Part shown: positions 24,647 to 35,120 of the stretch, in pieces
Position numbering within the stretch: the first letter of the stretch is position 1
How the letters are laid out: each line of letters opens with the position of its first letter
NCBI RefSeq assembly: GCF_036850765.1
Contig: NC_089491.1
Location: 127,858,766 to 127,922,765 of the forward strand
Direction of reading: 5' to 3'
DNA: 64,000 bases
From: Saccopteryx bilineata
Lineage: Eukaryota > Chordata > Mammalia > Chiroptera > Emballonuridae
Notes under the pieces: generated by a model
The model's input: only the letters and a program-made list of their open reading frames with translations
The model's database searches: none
Told to the model about the DNA's origin: nothing
Position numbers and translations under genes: made by a program

Positions 24647-24990
24647 ACCCTGATCGGTGGCTCAGTGGATAGAGAATCTGCTGGTCATATAGGTATCTGG
24701 AGTTTGGTTCCCAGGCAGGGCACACAGGAGAAGTGACCATCTGCTTCTCCCCTCCTCCCCCTTCCCCATCTCTCCCTCTTTCCTTCCCACAGCCAGTGGC
24801 TCCATTGGTTATATAGCATGGCCCCAGGTGCTGAAGATAGCTCAGTTGGTCCCAGTGCATCAGCCTCAGATGCTAAAAATAGTTTGGTATTCAAGTATCA
24901 GCTCCAGATGGGTTGCTGGGTGGATCCCAGTAGGGATGCATGTGGGTGTCTGCCTCACTATTTGCCCTACTCTCACACACACACACACAA

Positions 24991-25028
<38 letters not shown>

Positions 25029-25036
25029 TAAAAACT
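24647..25036 (+). mobile_element. Long tRNA-derived SINE (older subfamily)
   Basis: CCCTGATCGGTGGCTCAGTGG head, GGTTCCCAGGCAGGGCACAC, CT zone, body with AGATAGCTCAGTTGGTCCC and GGGTGGATCCCAGTAGGG, ending in (CA)n and (AAT)n. Target duplication GATTGTTCCTG at 24636-24646 and 25037-25047. Confidence 0.93.
24976..25030. repeat. (CA)n(AAT)n microsatellite in SINE tail
   Basis: About nine CA units are followed by at least ten AAT units. It has grown from the tail of the SINE. Confidence 0.95.
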
Positions 25037-25047
25037 GATTGTTCCTG

Positions 25048-25551
25048 TGGAGAGATAATGCTAATGTTCTGAAAGGTAAATGTAGTTTTATTTAACACAG
25101 CACGTCCACATTTATGTAATTTGTAGTTATATATTTTAAACATCAGAAAAACTATACATTATTTAAGATTGAATAAGAATGTTAAGGATCTTGTGTAGTT
25201 TTCCTATGTAATTCAACAGGTAATATTATTTCTTCTAAATATTTTTTTTACAAGAGATCTATTTGAAGTTAAGCCTCTAAGGAGCAACCAATTAGAGTGA
25301 TAATTATTTTAGATCCTGACTGAAGTGAAGACATATTTCAGGATTCATTAGTATACTATTTTAGCTCATCAGTGAAGACCACTTACAAAAAGGTTATATT
25401 AATGTTAAGTGTAGAAGCAGCTCTGTGAATCAGGAGGCTCTGTAGTACATCTTGGTATGTTAGTTAGCTTTCAGTTGCAGGAAACAGAAAGCTTCCTAGT
25501 CAATTAGTAACAGAAAGAGATTTTACATAAAAACTTAAATGCTTACCCATC
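25048..25551. other. Unassigned AT-rich DNA
   Basis: No feature recognised between the SINE and the hAT-like element. Confidence 0.5.
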
Positions 25552-25559
25552 ATTTAAAG

Positions 25560-25751
25560 CAGGGGTCTCCAAACTTTTTACACAGGGGGCCAGTTCACTG
25601 TCCCTCAGACCATTGGAGGGCTGCCAAATACAGTGGTCCTCTCAGTGACCACCAGTGAAAGAGGTGCCCCTTCCAGAAGTGCAGTGGGAGCTGGATAAAT
25701 GGCCTCAGGGAGCCGCATTGTGGCCCACGGGCCGTAGTTTGGGGACGCCTG
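25560..25751. mobile_element. hAT-type MITE with TIRs and 8-bp TSD
   Basis: The 192-bp element begins CAGGGGTCTCCAAACTTTTT and ends GTAGTTTGGGGACGCCTG; the ends are inverted repeats (CAGGGGTCTCCAAACT versus CAGGCGTCCCCAAACT). Flanks are ATTTAAAG (25552-25559) and ATTTAAAC (25752-25759), an 8-bp duplication with one mismatch, diagnostic of hAT transposition. Too short to encode a transposase; it must have been moved in trans. GC-rich relative to its flanks. Confidence 0.92.
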
Positions 25752-25759
25752 ATTTAAAC

Positions 25760-26365
25760 AGTGTATAGGTTAAACACTCAGAACCACTCCATACAGAACT
25801 AGTTTGGTAGGAGCTGTTCTCTCTGACTTTTAAGAAAATTTGACTGTGACTGAGATCCAGGAATCCGGAAGCCAGCTTCCTCTTGATAATCTCAGTTAGT
25901 GAGCAATAGATACAGCCAACTGTTTCTGAAAATCTCTTCACTGGGTTTCTCTGTAGTAACAGCTAAAGCAAAGGAGGAGCAGTCTGTCCTATACTTTCTA
26001 CCTTCCAGATCTCACAAGATGTTTTAACTGGAATACTCAGAAGCTTGTGAAAGGGAGTCTTGGGACATGATTTTAGCTTTCCAGTCTCTTGAAATATTGC
26101 AAATTATGCTAAGTGCCAATCCATTGTGTCCAGTGCACTTGGTATACTTTTAATTTCTTTTGCTATCTGAATTTATATGTATCTATTAGGTAGGCAAATT
26201 ATATGTTCTAGTTTGCTTGGGTGCCCTTTTTGTTCTTAATGTGTTTGCATTTGGAAGATAAATTTTATATTTACTTTGCTTTAATGTATGTGTATCTTAC
26301 AATACAGGGTACAGAAAGAAAGAGGGAACTGTCACTGACTGGTCAACATTTTCTTCTTCAACACT
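25760..26365. other. Unassigned DNA
   Basis: Moderate GC to about 26050, then AT-rich; no gene or named repeat recognised. Confidence 0.45.
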
Positions 26366-26369
26366 CAAA

Positions 26370-26525
26370 ACAAGGCTGTGAAAAAAATATTAGCATTTTA
26401 CCTTTGAGATATAGGCTTAAATAACATACTAAGTATCACTCCACGGTCACATAGTAAATCAGAGGTAGGACAGGGGTGACTTTAAATTTAAGCCTGTCTG
26501 ACTTTCAAGGATCTAATTTTTGGTT
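26370..26525 (-). mobile_element. MIR SINE relic
   Basis: Complement of MIR: CATTTTACCTTTGAGATATA, TCACTCCACGGTCACATAGT, AAATCAGAGGTAGGAC and AAGCCTGTCTGAC. Confidence 0.75.
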
Positions 26526-26619
26526 AATTATGTACCTCTTACCTATAATCAGTTCTATGCTGATAACTATTGTTTCTGTCAAAATTTTTATGGACTTTAG
26601 GCATTTTATTTTCAGACAT

Positions 26620-26900
26620 TATTTATTCATTAGTTTATTCTACAAATATTGTTAAGTACCTATTCTGAGCCAAACATTGATCTGTACATCAGGAATATAA
26701 TTAGACCAGACAAACAAAAATGTTTACCCATTTCAAGCCTAAAATATATAGAGAGGACATATTAAAAATAAAATAGAAGACTGGGTCAGATAAAAAGTTG
26801 TCTAAAGGAAAATACAGCAGATAGACATGATGGGGAGACCTGAGGATGCAGGTGTTATTGAAATCTGGACAGTCACTGAAAAAATAAAGTTTCATTAGAT
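26620..26900 (-). mobile_element. L2 LINE 3' end relic
   Basis: Complement of the L2 3' end: TTCTACAAATATTGTTAAGT, ACCTATTCTGAGCCAAACAT, then GGAATATAATTAGACCAGAC. Heavily decayed. Confidence 0.65.
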
Positions 26901-26904
26901 ATAT

Positions 26905-27950
26905 TTAGTAGGTAAAATCATCATGAAGAAATATCTGTGTAAGAACACTTAAGGCTTAAAAAATGTGGACCATATGGCAAAGGTGAGTTTGGTAAGTTTG
27001 GTGAACGACCTGGAGGCCAGTTGAGAACCAGAGTAAGAGAAGAGAAAATAAGACTGTGTTTGTGTGTGTGAAAGAGAGACAGAGAAAGAGAGAGAGAGAG
27101 AGGAAGAGAGAGAGCTAAAGAAAAGATAGCATACCCCTGGGCATTCTAAGGTTTTGGCTTTGAAGTGAGATAAGAAACCAGCTGACCAGTTTAGAAAATT
27201 GGTATATTTCAACCAATTGTAAAAATAGTCATTTTATCACATTGGTAAAAGAGTGTTATTCAAAGATGAGCTTTAGGGAAAAAACTGGATAATACATATT
27301 ATGCATGCTACCTAAATAATTTAATCAATCCCTAAATCTCTCCCCAGTAAAAAATAATATAATCAAAATATTGTGGCAAAGATTCAATGCAGTTACAAAT
27401 ATACTTTCCTAAAACACCTTTGATTGTTTAGTCAATAAAGTAGATTTTATTAACTTAAGTGAAAAACAGTTTTTAATCAAGTAAGCAGCATATATTGTTT
27501 ACATTCACACTTTGCTGTTTATGAATCAAATAAGAAAATTATTAAACTTTATGTGAGATTTAATCATGCATCCATATATGGATGTCACCAGCCTTAAACA
27601 TTTTAACATAAACAATAAATGAATTTACTGTTCCAGATATAGTGACTTTAGCTATTACTATAAGAGTGATAGGAAGATTTAACTGCAAAATAAATTAGAA
27701 AATTCTTAGTTTGGATTAGAAAATGTATTCTTGAGTTCAGACCAAACAATAATGTATCTACAATATCTAAAGCTGTATGCCAAGTGTTGACACACCAATA
27801 AATATATATCAATTGATAAGTAAAATTAATCAATAATTACTTGTTAACATCATAGGTGATAAACTTGAAGAAAACATCTCCCCTGGCTTAATCTGGAAAT
27901 AAAGGCTTATGGATAGTGTTTCTGAAGAGATAGATCACAACTATTTGTCT
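26905..27950. other. Unassigned AT-rich DNA with a purine tract
   Basis: Contains a TG/GA simple-repeat tract at about 27056-27116. No gene recognised. Confidence 0.5.
27056..27116. repeat. (TG)n(GA)n simple repeat
   Basis: TGTGTTTGTGTGTGTG followed by an uneven GA-rich run. The purine strand is the plus strand. Confidence 0.85.
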
Positions 27951-28024
27951 ATATCTATCTATCTATCTATCTATCATCTATCTATCTATCCATCCATCCA
28001 TTATCTATTTATCTACCTACCTAC
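27950..28024. repeat. (ATCT)n compound microsatellite
   Basis: Tetranucleotide ATCT units change to CATC and then to ACCT-like variants, giving a compound array of about 75 bp. Confidence 0.95.
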
Positions 28025-28065
28025 ATATCTAGCTTTCTAGATATCGAGATCTTAATACATAGATA

Positions 28066-28404
28066 CAAGTAGTCTCTCCTCTGTTGTGGGGGCTACTGGT
28101 AGGTTCCAGAATCCCCCATATAGGTGAAAATCCATGAAGTAACAACCTTATATTTATTTTATTATTTATATATATTTGAAGGCTTTATAAACCCTCCCCA
28201 CACTGTTATAAACAGTTTCCACACTTATTTTGCTTATTTTACCAGAAAAATAATTAAAATAATAAATGTATAAAATACCTATATATTGCAAAATTTTACA
28301 ATATGGCAAAAAATCTGCAAAACAAAATTAGATATATACAATTTAAAAATCTGCGATACAATGAGACTGCAAAAAGTGAATCATGATATGGTGAGGGACG
28401 ACTG
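28066..28404. mobile_element. Tigger/mariner-like DNA transposon, non-autonomous
   Basis: The right end reads GGTGAGGGACGACTG followed by TA; the left end, after TA, is CAAGTAGTCTCTCCTC, an imperfect inverted copy of CAGTCGTCCCTCACC. The interior is AT-rich with GGCTTTATAAACCCTCCCC and AATCTGCGATACAATGAG, which I associate with Tigger-type repeats. No transposase frame. Confidence 0.72.
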
Positions 28405-28409
28405 TATTC

Positions 28410-28990
28410 ATATCCTGATTAGTGCTGGAAGGTTAACAAAAGGAAAATAGGATGGGGGAAAAGAGATATGCTAATTACAACATTGTTAACCCTTTAGGAA
28501 GTAGAAAATAAAGCAAATCTGGAGTTAAATTATCTAGAAAAAGATAATTAAAGTACCCTATGAGAGTCTGTATATGGTCTGTTGTCAGAATAGTTTTTTA
28601 AGAGTATTTTGTGAGAGAAGTTTCTTGGTTGCTTATGTTAGATTTCAGGAATTTGAAGGTATCTTTGGAATTTGCATAAGAAAGAAAGGTACAAGGTAAA
28701 TGTATCTTGTTTAATTTTACAGAAATATTAAATCAGTGAATTCTGGATATTGATGATAGCCAACATTTTTGAGGGACAAAAAATCATAAAAGCTAGTTTA
28801 TATGTGTATATAAGAAATTTTTCTAAGAACACTAAAATAAATGTAGATATTTATTCTATTTACTGAACACACACCAATTGTCAAGGAACTCTTTACTGCA
28901 TGTTCAAGATAACTCAAATCATTGCTGTTGTGATGAAGCTCAGATGCTTGTGGTAAATGTGGTGATGGTGGTGGTCATAGGAGGGAATTC
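28410..28990. other. Unassigned AT-rich DNA
   Basis: No gene or repeat family recognised. Confidence 0.5.
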
Positions 28991-29016
28991 TTATGAGTAT
29001 ATATTTAAAATGGGCA

Positions 29017-29059
29017 TATATATATATATATATACACGCACACACACACACACACACAT
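29017..29059. repeat. (TA)n(CA)n microsatellite
   Basis: Eleven or so TA units run directly into CA units, ending just before the Tigger-like MITE. Confidence 0.95.
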
Positions 29060-29081
29060 CAAAACTAGTTTGATATCTACA

Positions 29082-29324
29082 CAGTGGTACCTTGAGATAG
29101 GAACAGACCAACATACAAATTTTTTTTAAGATATGAGCTGCGACTTGGTCTGTATTTTTGTTTGAGATCTGAGCAAAATTCCGACATATGAGTCATGATT
29201 CGGGAAGTTGCCACTAGTTGGTACATTGGTGCACGGGTCCAGTATCAGCAGTTTGATATATGAGTTGAATGACTTACAAGCTCGGTTACAGAACGAATTA
29301 AATTCGTATCTCAAGGTACCACTG
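29082..29324. mobile_element. Tigger-like MITE with near-perfect TIRs
   Basis: Ends are CAGTGGTACCTTGAGATA and its inverted copy TATCTCAAGGTACCACTG, 18 bp with no mismatch. TA follows the right end (29325-29326); on the left a TA is present two bases further out. The 243-bp interior has no coding frame of its own. Confidence 0.88.
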
Positions 29325-29326
29325 TA

Positions 29327-29540
29327 TTTTGACTGTATTGGAGTATATAAAATCAAAAGATTACTACATAGAGTGGACTCCAGTTCTCACTCTTTTGTAA
29401 CCCTGTTAAGTATGATGATACACGAGTTACTTAAATTCCCTGCCTCAATTTTCTTATAGTTCAGGTGAAAGAAGCACACAACTTGCAGATAACAGCTCTA
29501 GTTTCTCTCCCATAATATTTAATTTTTAAAAACATTTTCT
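29327..29540. other. Unassigned DNA
   Basis: Short gap without recognised features. Confidence 0.5.
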
Positions 29541-29545
29541 TTTAG

Positions 29546-29564
29546 ATTTTAATTATTTATTTTT

Positions 29565-29612
<48 letters not shown>

Positions 29613-29732
29613 GGGAGGAACAGGAAGCATCAACTCCCATATGTGCTTTTACCAAGAAAGCCCAGGGTTTTGAACCGGCGACCTCAGCATTCCAGATCGA
29701 AGCTTATATCCATTGTGCCACCACAGTTCAGG
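29546..29732 (-). mobile_element. Short tRNA-derived SINE (minus strand)
   Basis: Plus strand shows (GA)n, then GAAGCATCAACTCCCATATG, TTGAACCGGCGACCTCAGC (complement of the B-box region) and ATCCATTGTGCCACCACAG. The (GA)n run at 29572-29606 is the complement of the CT zone. Confidence 0.85.
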
Positions 29733-29770
29733 TTCTAACTTTTCTCTTGTATGAGAAATTATGTGCTTTC

Positions 29771-29925
29771 TGACCTGTGTTGGTGTAGTGGATTGGGCGT
29801 CAACCTGGAATGCTGATGTTGCCTGTTCAAAACCTTAGTACAAATTGATGCTTCCCTCTCCCTAACCCCTTCCACTGCCTTTCTCTTTCCTCTCTCTAAA
29901 ATAAATAAAAAAATATTTTAAAAGA
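29771..29925 (+). mobile_element. Short tRNA-derived SINE
   Basis: TGACCTGTGTTGGTGTAGTGG head, CGTCAACCTGGAATGCTGA, TTGATGCTTCCCTCTCCC and a TCTCTAAAATAAATAAAA tail. Same short type as the minus-strand copy just upstream, so the pair is inverted. Confidence 0.85.
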
Positions 29926-30135
29926 AATATGTGGATGAGGCAACAGTGTGGTGATTGCCAAGAGGAGGAGAGAGGTAGAGAAGGGTAAAGAGGGATAAAT
30001 GATGATGTAGGAGACTTGATTTGGGGTAGTGAATGCACAATATAGTGTACAAATGATGTGTTGTGGAACTGTACATCTGAAACCTGTGTAATTTTGTTAA
30101 TCAGTATCATCCTAATAAGTTCAATAAAAAGGAAA
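29926..30135 (+). mobile_element. L1 3' UTR end (sense)
   Basis: GGTGATTGCCAAGAGGAGG, then ACAAATGATGTGTTGTGGAA, CTGTACATCTGAAACCTGTG and TTCAATAAAAAGG. This is the sense version of the L1 end seen at 22985 and 62365. Confidence 0.82.
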
Positions 30136-30194
30136 GAGGAATAATATGTGGTATTATGACCACATGTAAAAACTTTGATATTTATTAAAATTAG

Positions 30195-30345
30195 AATTTC
30201 TTTCTTACCATCTGTCAGGCTCTGCTCTGTGATATTTTTTTTAGTTCCTCCAAAAATCTCACAAGCTAGGTACTAATAAAGAAACAGAGGCATCTAAGTT
30301 AAGTATGAGTAAATGACTCTGCTTGTACAGGACTGGAGAGAAGAT
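30195..30345 (-). mobile_element. MIR SINE relic
   Basis: CTGTCAGGCTCTGCTCTGTG, CTCACAAGCTAGGTACTAAT and AAAGAAACAGAGGCATC match the complement of the MIR 3' half. Confidence 0.65.
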
Positions 30346-30349
30346 ACAC

Positions 30350-30746
30350 ACACACAAACAGCTGCAAAGACTCCCCAGAACTGGCTATGAATGCAGGCCT
30401 GGGTACAGCAATGCAGTTCCTGGACTGGACTAAGCTTTGATATGGACTTAACTTTGGCACAAAATATCTGGACACTCATCTATGTGCTAGAACCAATAAA
30501 AACTAGATTAGACTATTTTTGTGGTGGGACAAACTGAGAGGAGACACTGGAGACCTATGGGTAGCCTTCCTATTTAAACTGCATTAAACCCTACCCAGCC
30601 ATGACCTTCCATGCATGAGCCCAATGTATTGACTTCCCTGTGACTCCATGAAAGAATGCCATTCTCACCAGCAACGGTATCTAAACAAAAAACAAAAACT
30701 ACCATTCTATTTTGGATGCACTTATAAGTGTTTATATATCTACATT
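30350..30746. other. Unassigned DNA
   Basis: Moderate GC, no gene or family recognised. Confidence 0.45.
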
Positions 30747-30758
30747 CCTAATGCTTTT

Positions 30759-31116
30759 TTTTTTTTTTTTTTTGATTTTTCTGAAGCTGGAAACGGGGAG
30801 GCAGTCAGACAGACTCCCACATGCACCCGACCGGGATCCACCAGGCACGCTCTGCCCATCCGGGGCATCGCTCTGTCGTGACCAGAGCCACTCTAGCGCC
30901 TGGGGCAGAGGCCAAGGAGCCATCTCTAGCGCCAGGGCCATCTTTGCTCCAATAGAGCTTCGGCTGCGGTAGGGGAAGAGAGAGACAGAGAGGAAGGAGA
31001 GGGGGAGAGGTGGAGAAGCAGATGGGCACCTCTCCTGTGTGCCCTGGCCGGGAATAGAACCCAGGACTTCTGCACGCCAGGCCAACACTCTATCACTGAG
31101 CCAACCGGCCAGGGCC
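30759..31116 (-). mobile_element. Full-length ~360-bp tRNA-derived SINE
   Basis: T-run, TTTTCTGAAGCTGGAAACGG, the GC-rich body and a head complement ending CCAACCGGCCAGGGCC. Imperfect target duplication CCTAATGCTTTT (30747-30758) and CCTCATGCTTTT (31118-31129). The body lacks the CCACCAGGGGGC-like segment of other copies (jump at about 30843-30846). Frames of 74-118 codons here are artefacts. Confidence 0.95.
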
Positions 31117-31129
31117 TCCTCATGCTTTT

Positions 31130-31960
31130 GATGGGTAAATTAGAAAATAAGACCTTTACCCTCTTGCCCTAAAGTTAAAGACTATTTTCAAGACAGGTGT
31201 AGAGAAGAGATGAAAGATAGATGATAGATAGATAGATAATTGGTTAACAGACACTTTAATTCAGATTCCAAGAAAAACACAAAACTCTGTATGATTAATG
31301 AAGAAAGAGCCAGTGTCGACTGATGAGAATGGTTGAATTTTAAGTTTGTTTGTACAATATTTAGAATTTTCTTCAATAAAACAAAACAAGCTAGGGAAAG
31401 AACACTTAAATCAAGAAGACGGCTTATAAAAACACAAGAACCACATTAGTGAACAGAGCACAATATGTCCTCATTACCATAGGAGCTATATGGGTGAGTT
31501 GTGGGAGATACAAATATAAAGTATAAAGGTTGGCAGAGGTTATAGTAAAAATGTTCTTTAATGACATCCTTAAAAGGTTTTTACAATGGAGTGAAAAAAG
31601 CAGGATTATGTATTCATTTAAAAAATTGTAAGGGAGAAAGACAGAAGTTGAGGGATATTTTGATTACGGAAATTATAGTATTGTTTGAATGATTCAATAC
31701 AAAAAAGATAAGCTACAAGGGAGAGAAAGGAAATAAAGGTTATTCCCAGAACTGTATAATTTTTCTAGATAGAAATTGACTAAGTTGATTTATATATTTC
31801 ATTTTGATTTGTATATTTCAAATGATTTATATATTTAATTTGATCTATGTAATTTTAAAATCTATACCTTTAGTTTATTATTATAGTTTGTTCACATGTT
31901 GGAAAATAATCTTTAAAGTAGAAATATCCTTCAAGTTAAGAAAGTCTTTCTGTCAGTTTG
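31130..31960. other. Unassigned AT-rich DNA
   Basis: Holds a small (GATA)n run at about 31214-31238; otherwise nothing recognised. Confidence 0.5.
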
Positions 31961-31964
31961 TGTG

Positions 31965-32286
31965 CAGACTCCCGCATGCGCCCTACCGAGATCCACTTGG
32001 CATGCCTGCCAGGGGTTGATGCTCTGCCCCTCTTGGGCATTGCTCCACTGCACTCAGAACCATTCTAGTGCCTGAGGTGGAGGCAATGGAGCCATCGTCA
32101 GCACCCAGGCCAACTTTGATCCCATGGAGCCTTGGCTGTTGGAGGGGAAGAGAGAGACAGAGAGGAAGGAGAGGAGGAGGGGTGGAGAAGTAGATGGGCG
32201 CTTCTCCTGTGTGCCCTGGCCGGGAATTGAACCCAGGACTTCCACACACTGGGCCGACACTGTATCGCTGAGCCAACTGACCAGGG
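31965..32286 (-). mobile_element. 380-bp-type SINE, 3'-truncated
   Basis: Head and body are clear on the minus strand (ends CCAACTGACCAGGGG). The plus-strand left edge begins inside the body at GCAGACTCCCGCATGCG; the usual tail with TTCAGAAAAA is absent. No target duplication is visible, so the truncation probably arose by later deletion. Confidence 0.92.
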
Positions 32287-32289
32287 GAA

Positions 32290-34114
32290 AAGTATCCATT
32301 CTTGACTTATGCATATTGAAGTGGAAAAATGTAAAGGTAAACTTTGGTTAAATGGTGTTATACAATGACAAAAATTATCTCTATAAATTATTGAAAGGAG
32401 CATGATTTATCAATCGAAGAAAAAAATCTAGCAATAACATAAAACTTAAAATAGGTTATTTCAAACATGATTCATAACCATGCATTTACTGTGAACTATC
32501 TTTTGTAAGGAACTTCTAACCATTTAAGCAGAAATATAAGTGCCTCATCTATATCTCATCTTTTTTTACTTTTAAACTTACCTAAGAATATTAACATTTT
32601 AGCAGCAATGTGAGGACTGTTTCTGAATTTCTTATTCAGTTTGTCTTTTATAGTTAACTATTATCTTTGCTAATATAGAATTAAAACTGATAATACAAAC
32701 ACATGTGTGCACATACACATACCCATGCATCAATCTCTGCTTGTGTACACAAATACATACACACACACACACACATGTGACTACATTCATGAAGAATTTA
32801 CCCCATATTCCTAATCTAGTGGGGATTTCTTCAGAGAGATGAGCAATACTACTGTAACATTACTTTGAATTCCACTTATGGCACCTAAAATAATTATTCT
32901 TTGATGCATGTTTTATTATATATATCTTTCTACCTACTGATGAAATACTTATGTGTCATATACCTCTTTGATTTTATTTCTGTGCACAGCAGATTGAATT
33001 AATTTTTTCCACGAAAACTGGTTTCCTAAATATACCACTGTAGATATTTCAAGTATAAAATATATATTAAATTAAAAGTTATTTTATTTTAAAATGTATT
33101 GAAAAAGTATAACTAGCATATTAAACTGAAAAATTAAGCTAGGGAAATGATTTAAGTTAAAGGAAGATATTAAGTCACATTTAAGTATTAAATGGATGTG
33201 GATAAAACTGAAGGAGTCATCTATGGATGAAAGTTTGATCTTAAATTTGAACAAATCTTATTAGGAAAAATGTTTTAAGAAAACTTTGAAGCTGTTTCAT
33301 CTTTCTGATAAAACATGACTAAAATGTGTGAAAATTTAAATTCTGTAACATTTTTAAAAATGTATTTTACTTTTTTGGTCAATAGAAATCCAAGAATCAA
33401 AGCTATTACTTATTTATTTTGCCTAGGGAAATCTCTTTTGCTCTTAGGAAAATAATGTTTACAGCAGGTTACTCTATCTCCCATTTCTTTAACATAAAAT
33501 AATTTTTTGAGAACTATCCAGGAAACAGAAGAGATATTTTGTTATTTTGTTAGAATATTTATAAATTAATTTAAGGAAAGCCATGCAAATTACTTAAAAA
33601 GTTTATGGAAATGCCCTTTTATAATTAATCTCTTAAATTTCTGTCTCTCCCTTTTTGCCTTCCCCTTTTCTTTTATTTCCATTAGTATATTTTTCAATAG
33701 TTTAAATGTCCCATTGAAACTATAATCTTTATAATTAATATATTACTTATAAATTAAAAGCAATATATTTATATAAGTAGTACCCAAATAAAATAGAAGA
33801 AAAACAACAGTATTTCTGAGAAATTGGAATTAATAACGACAAGTCTGTCTACTTAACAGTAATTTATACTAAGGGGAAGGCCAGCATCCTATTTAGTAAG
33901 CACAGATAGCATGTACCAACTAGACATTTATACCACTAGGGAGTGGGGTTGGAGTTAGCATTTTCCTTTTGGTCTCAATATCTCCACTTTTTAAAAACTA
34001 CACAGAGAAATGCACACGGTAAAGCCTCTAAAGCACAATAAACCTAATGAGGGCAGAACTTGTCAAATGCCATACTCAATTTCATAATACAAGTATAGGA
34101 CAAAAATGAACCGT
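32290..34114. other. AT-rich unassigned DNA with a (CA)n tract
   Basis: Includes a (CA)n run near 32757-32775. No gene, LTR or SINE recognised in about 1.8 kb. Confidence 0.5.
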
Positions 34115-34129
34115 TAATACTCTATCAAA

Positions 34130-34550
34130 GCATTTGTTTTGAGCCAATAAATTGAAGTAAATCCCAAAGAGTTGAAGACTGAATATTGGGGCCAAGAAAG
34201 ACTTAGGAAAAGCAACAACTTAGGGAGACCTTGAGGATAATTCAAAAATGGTGGTAAACCAGAGTGTAGTGAAGTCAGGAACAATGTGTATTGATATAAT
34301 CCAGGTGAGGGAAACAAACAAAAAAAGAGCGTAAAATGTGAGTGGTAAGGTGGTAAAGGCAATAAGAAAGCGAGTAAAGAGGTGGGATGGACAGCACTGG
34401 TGACTATTGGCTGCACAGTATGAGAAAGACGGAGGAATTAAGATGAACTCCTAGGTTCCTAATGCAGAACTGGGTAGATAGACGAAGGTTCATTGCACCA
34501 AGTTATGGAAAAGGAGGAAAAGAAAAGAAAAAATTTAAGGTAGCATTTTA
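34130..34550 (-). mobile_element. L2 LINE internal/3' relic
   Basis: Complement of L2: AATCCAGGTGAGGGAAAC, AGATGAACTCCTAGGTTCC, AACTGGGTAGATAGACG and TTCATTGCACCAAG occur in L2 order. All reading frames are lost. Confidence 0.72.
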
Positions 34551-34765
34551 AACTGGTAATAATTTTGTCTTAGGGATATTTGACCATATCTGGAGATGTT
34601 TTTGGTTGTCATAGCCAAGGAAGAATGCTAATGACATTTTAAATGGGGACCAAATATGCTGTTAAACATCCTACAAAGCAGTGTACAATCTCTTCTCACT
34701 AAACTCACAACAGAGACTTATCAGTCCACAATGTCATTCGAAGATTGGGAAACACAATTCTATGA
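34551..34765 (+). mobile_element. MER5-like hAT-Charlie relic
   Basis: TATCTGGAGATGTTTTTGGT, TTGTCATAGCCAAGGAAG, ATGCTGTTAAACATCCTACA and AGTCCACAATGTCATTCGA match the MER5A order as remembered. The terminal repeats are eroded. Confidence 0.75.
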
Positions 34766-34800
34766 TTAAAAAAAAGAAGATTATTTAAATTTAGGGGATT

Positions 34801-34831
34801 ATGGTGGAAAGCAGAATAACAGTCCCATAAA

Positions 34832-34864
<33 letters not shown>

Positions 34865-34865
34865 A

Positions 34866-34920
<55 letters not shown>

Positions 34921-35052
34921 CTAACCCCTGGACCTGTGAATATGTTAGTTTTCATGGCAAAGGGACTTTGCAGATGTGATTAAGAATCCTGAGATGAGGG
35001 CACTTTTCCAGGATTATCTATGTTGATGCAATATAATCACAAAGGCTGCTGG

Positions 35053-35055
<3 letters not shown>
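34801..35055 (+). mobile_element. Old MaLR-type LTR fragment broken by microsatellites
   Basis: GTGGAAAGCAGAATAACAGT, CCCCTGGACCTGTGAATATG, AAAGGGACTTTGCAGATGTG and GATTAAGAATCCTGAGATG follow the order of an MLT1-like mammalian LTR. A long TG/TA array lies in its first part and a TG array at its end. The copy at 61021-61652 is fuller. Confidence 0.68.
34833..34918. repeat. (TG)n(TA)n microsatellite
   Basis: Interrupted TG units are followed by more than twenty TA units. Such a tract can form cruciform DNA and is likely hypervariable. Confidence 0.97.
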
Positions 35056-35091
<36 letters not shown>

Positions 35092-35120
35092 TGTGTGTGG
35101 TGTGTGTGTGTGTTTATGTG
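35054..35120. repeat. (TG)n microsatellite
   Basis: Pure TG for about 35 bp, then interrupted TG to about 35113; the complement gives spurious His/Thr-rich frames. Confidence 0.97.

Noticed and set aside
27950..28024. CRISPR-like regular array
   Set aside because: Units are 4 bp without unique spacers; it is a microsatellite in a vertebrate-type genome.
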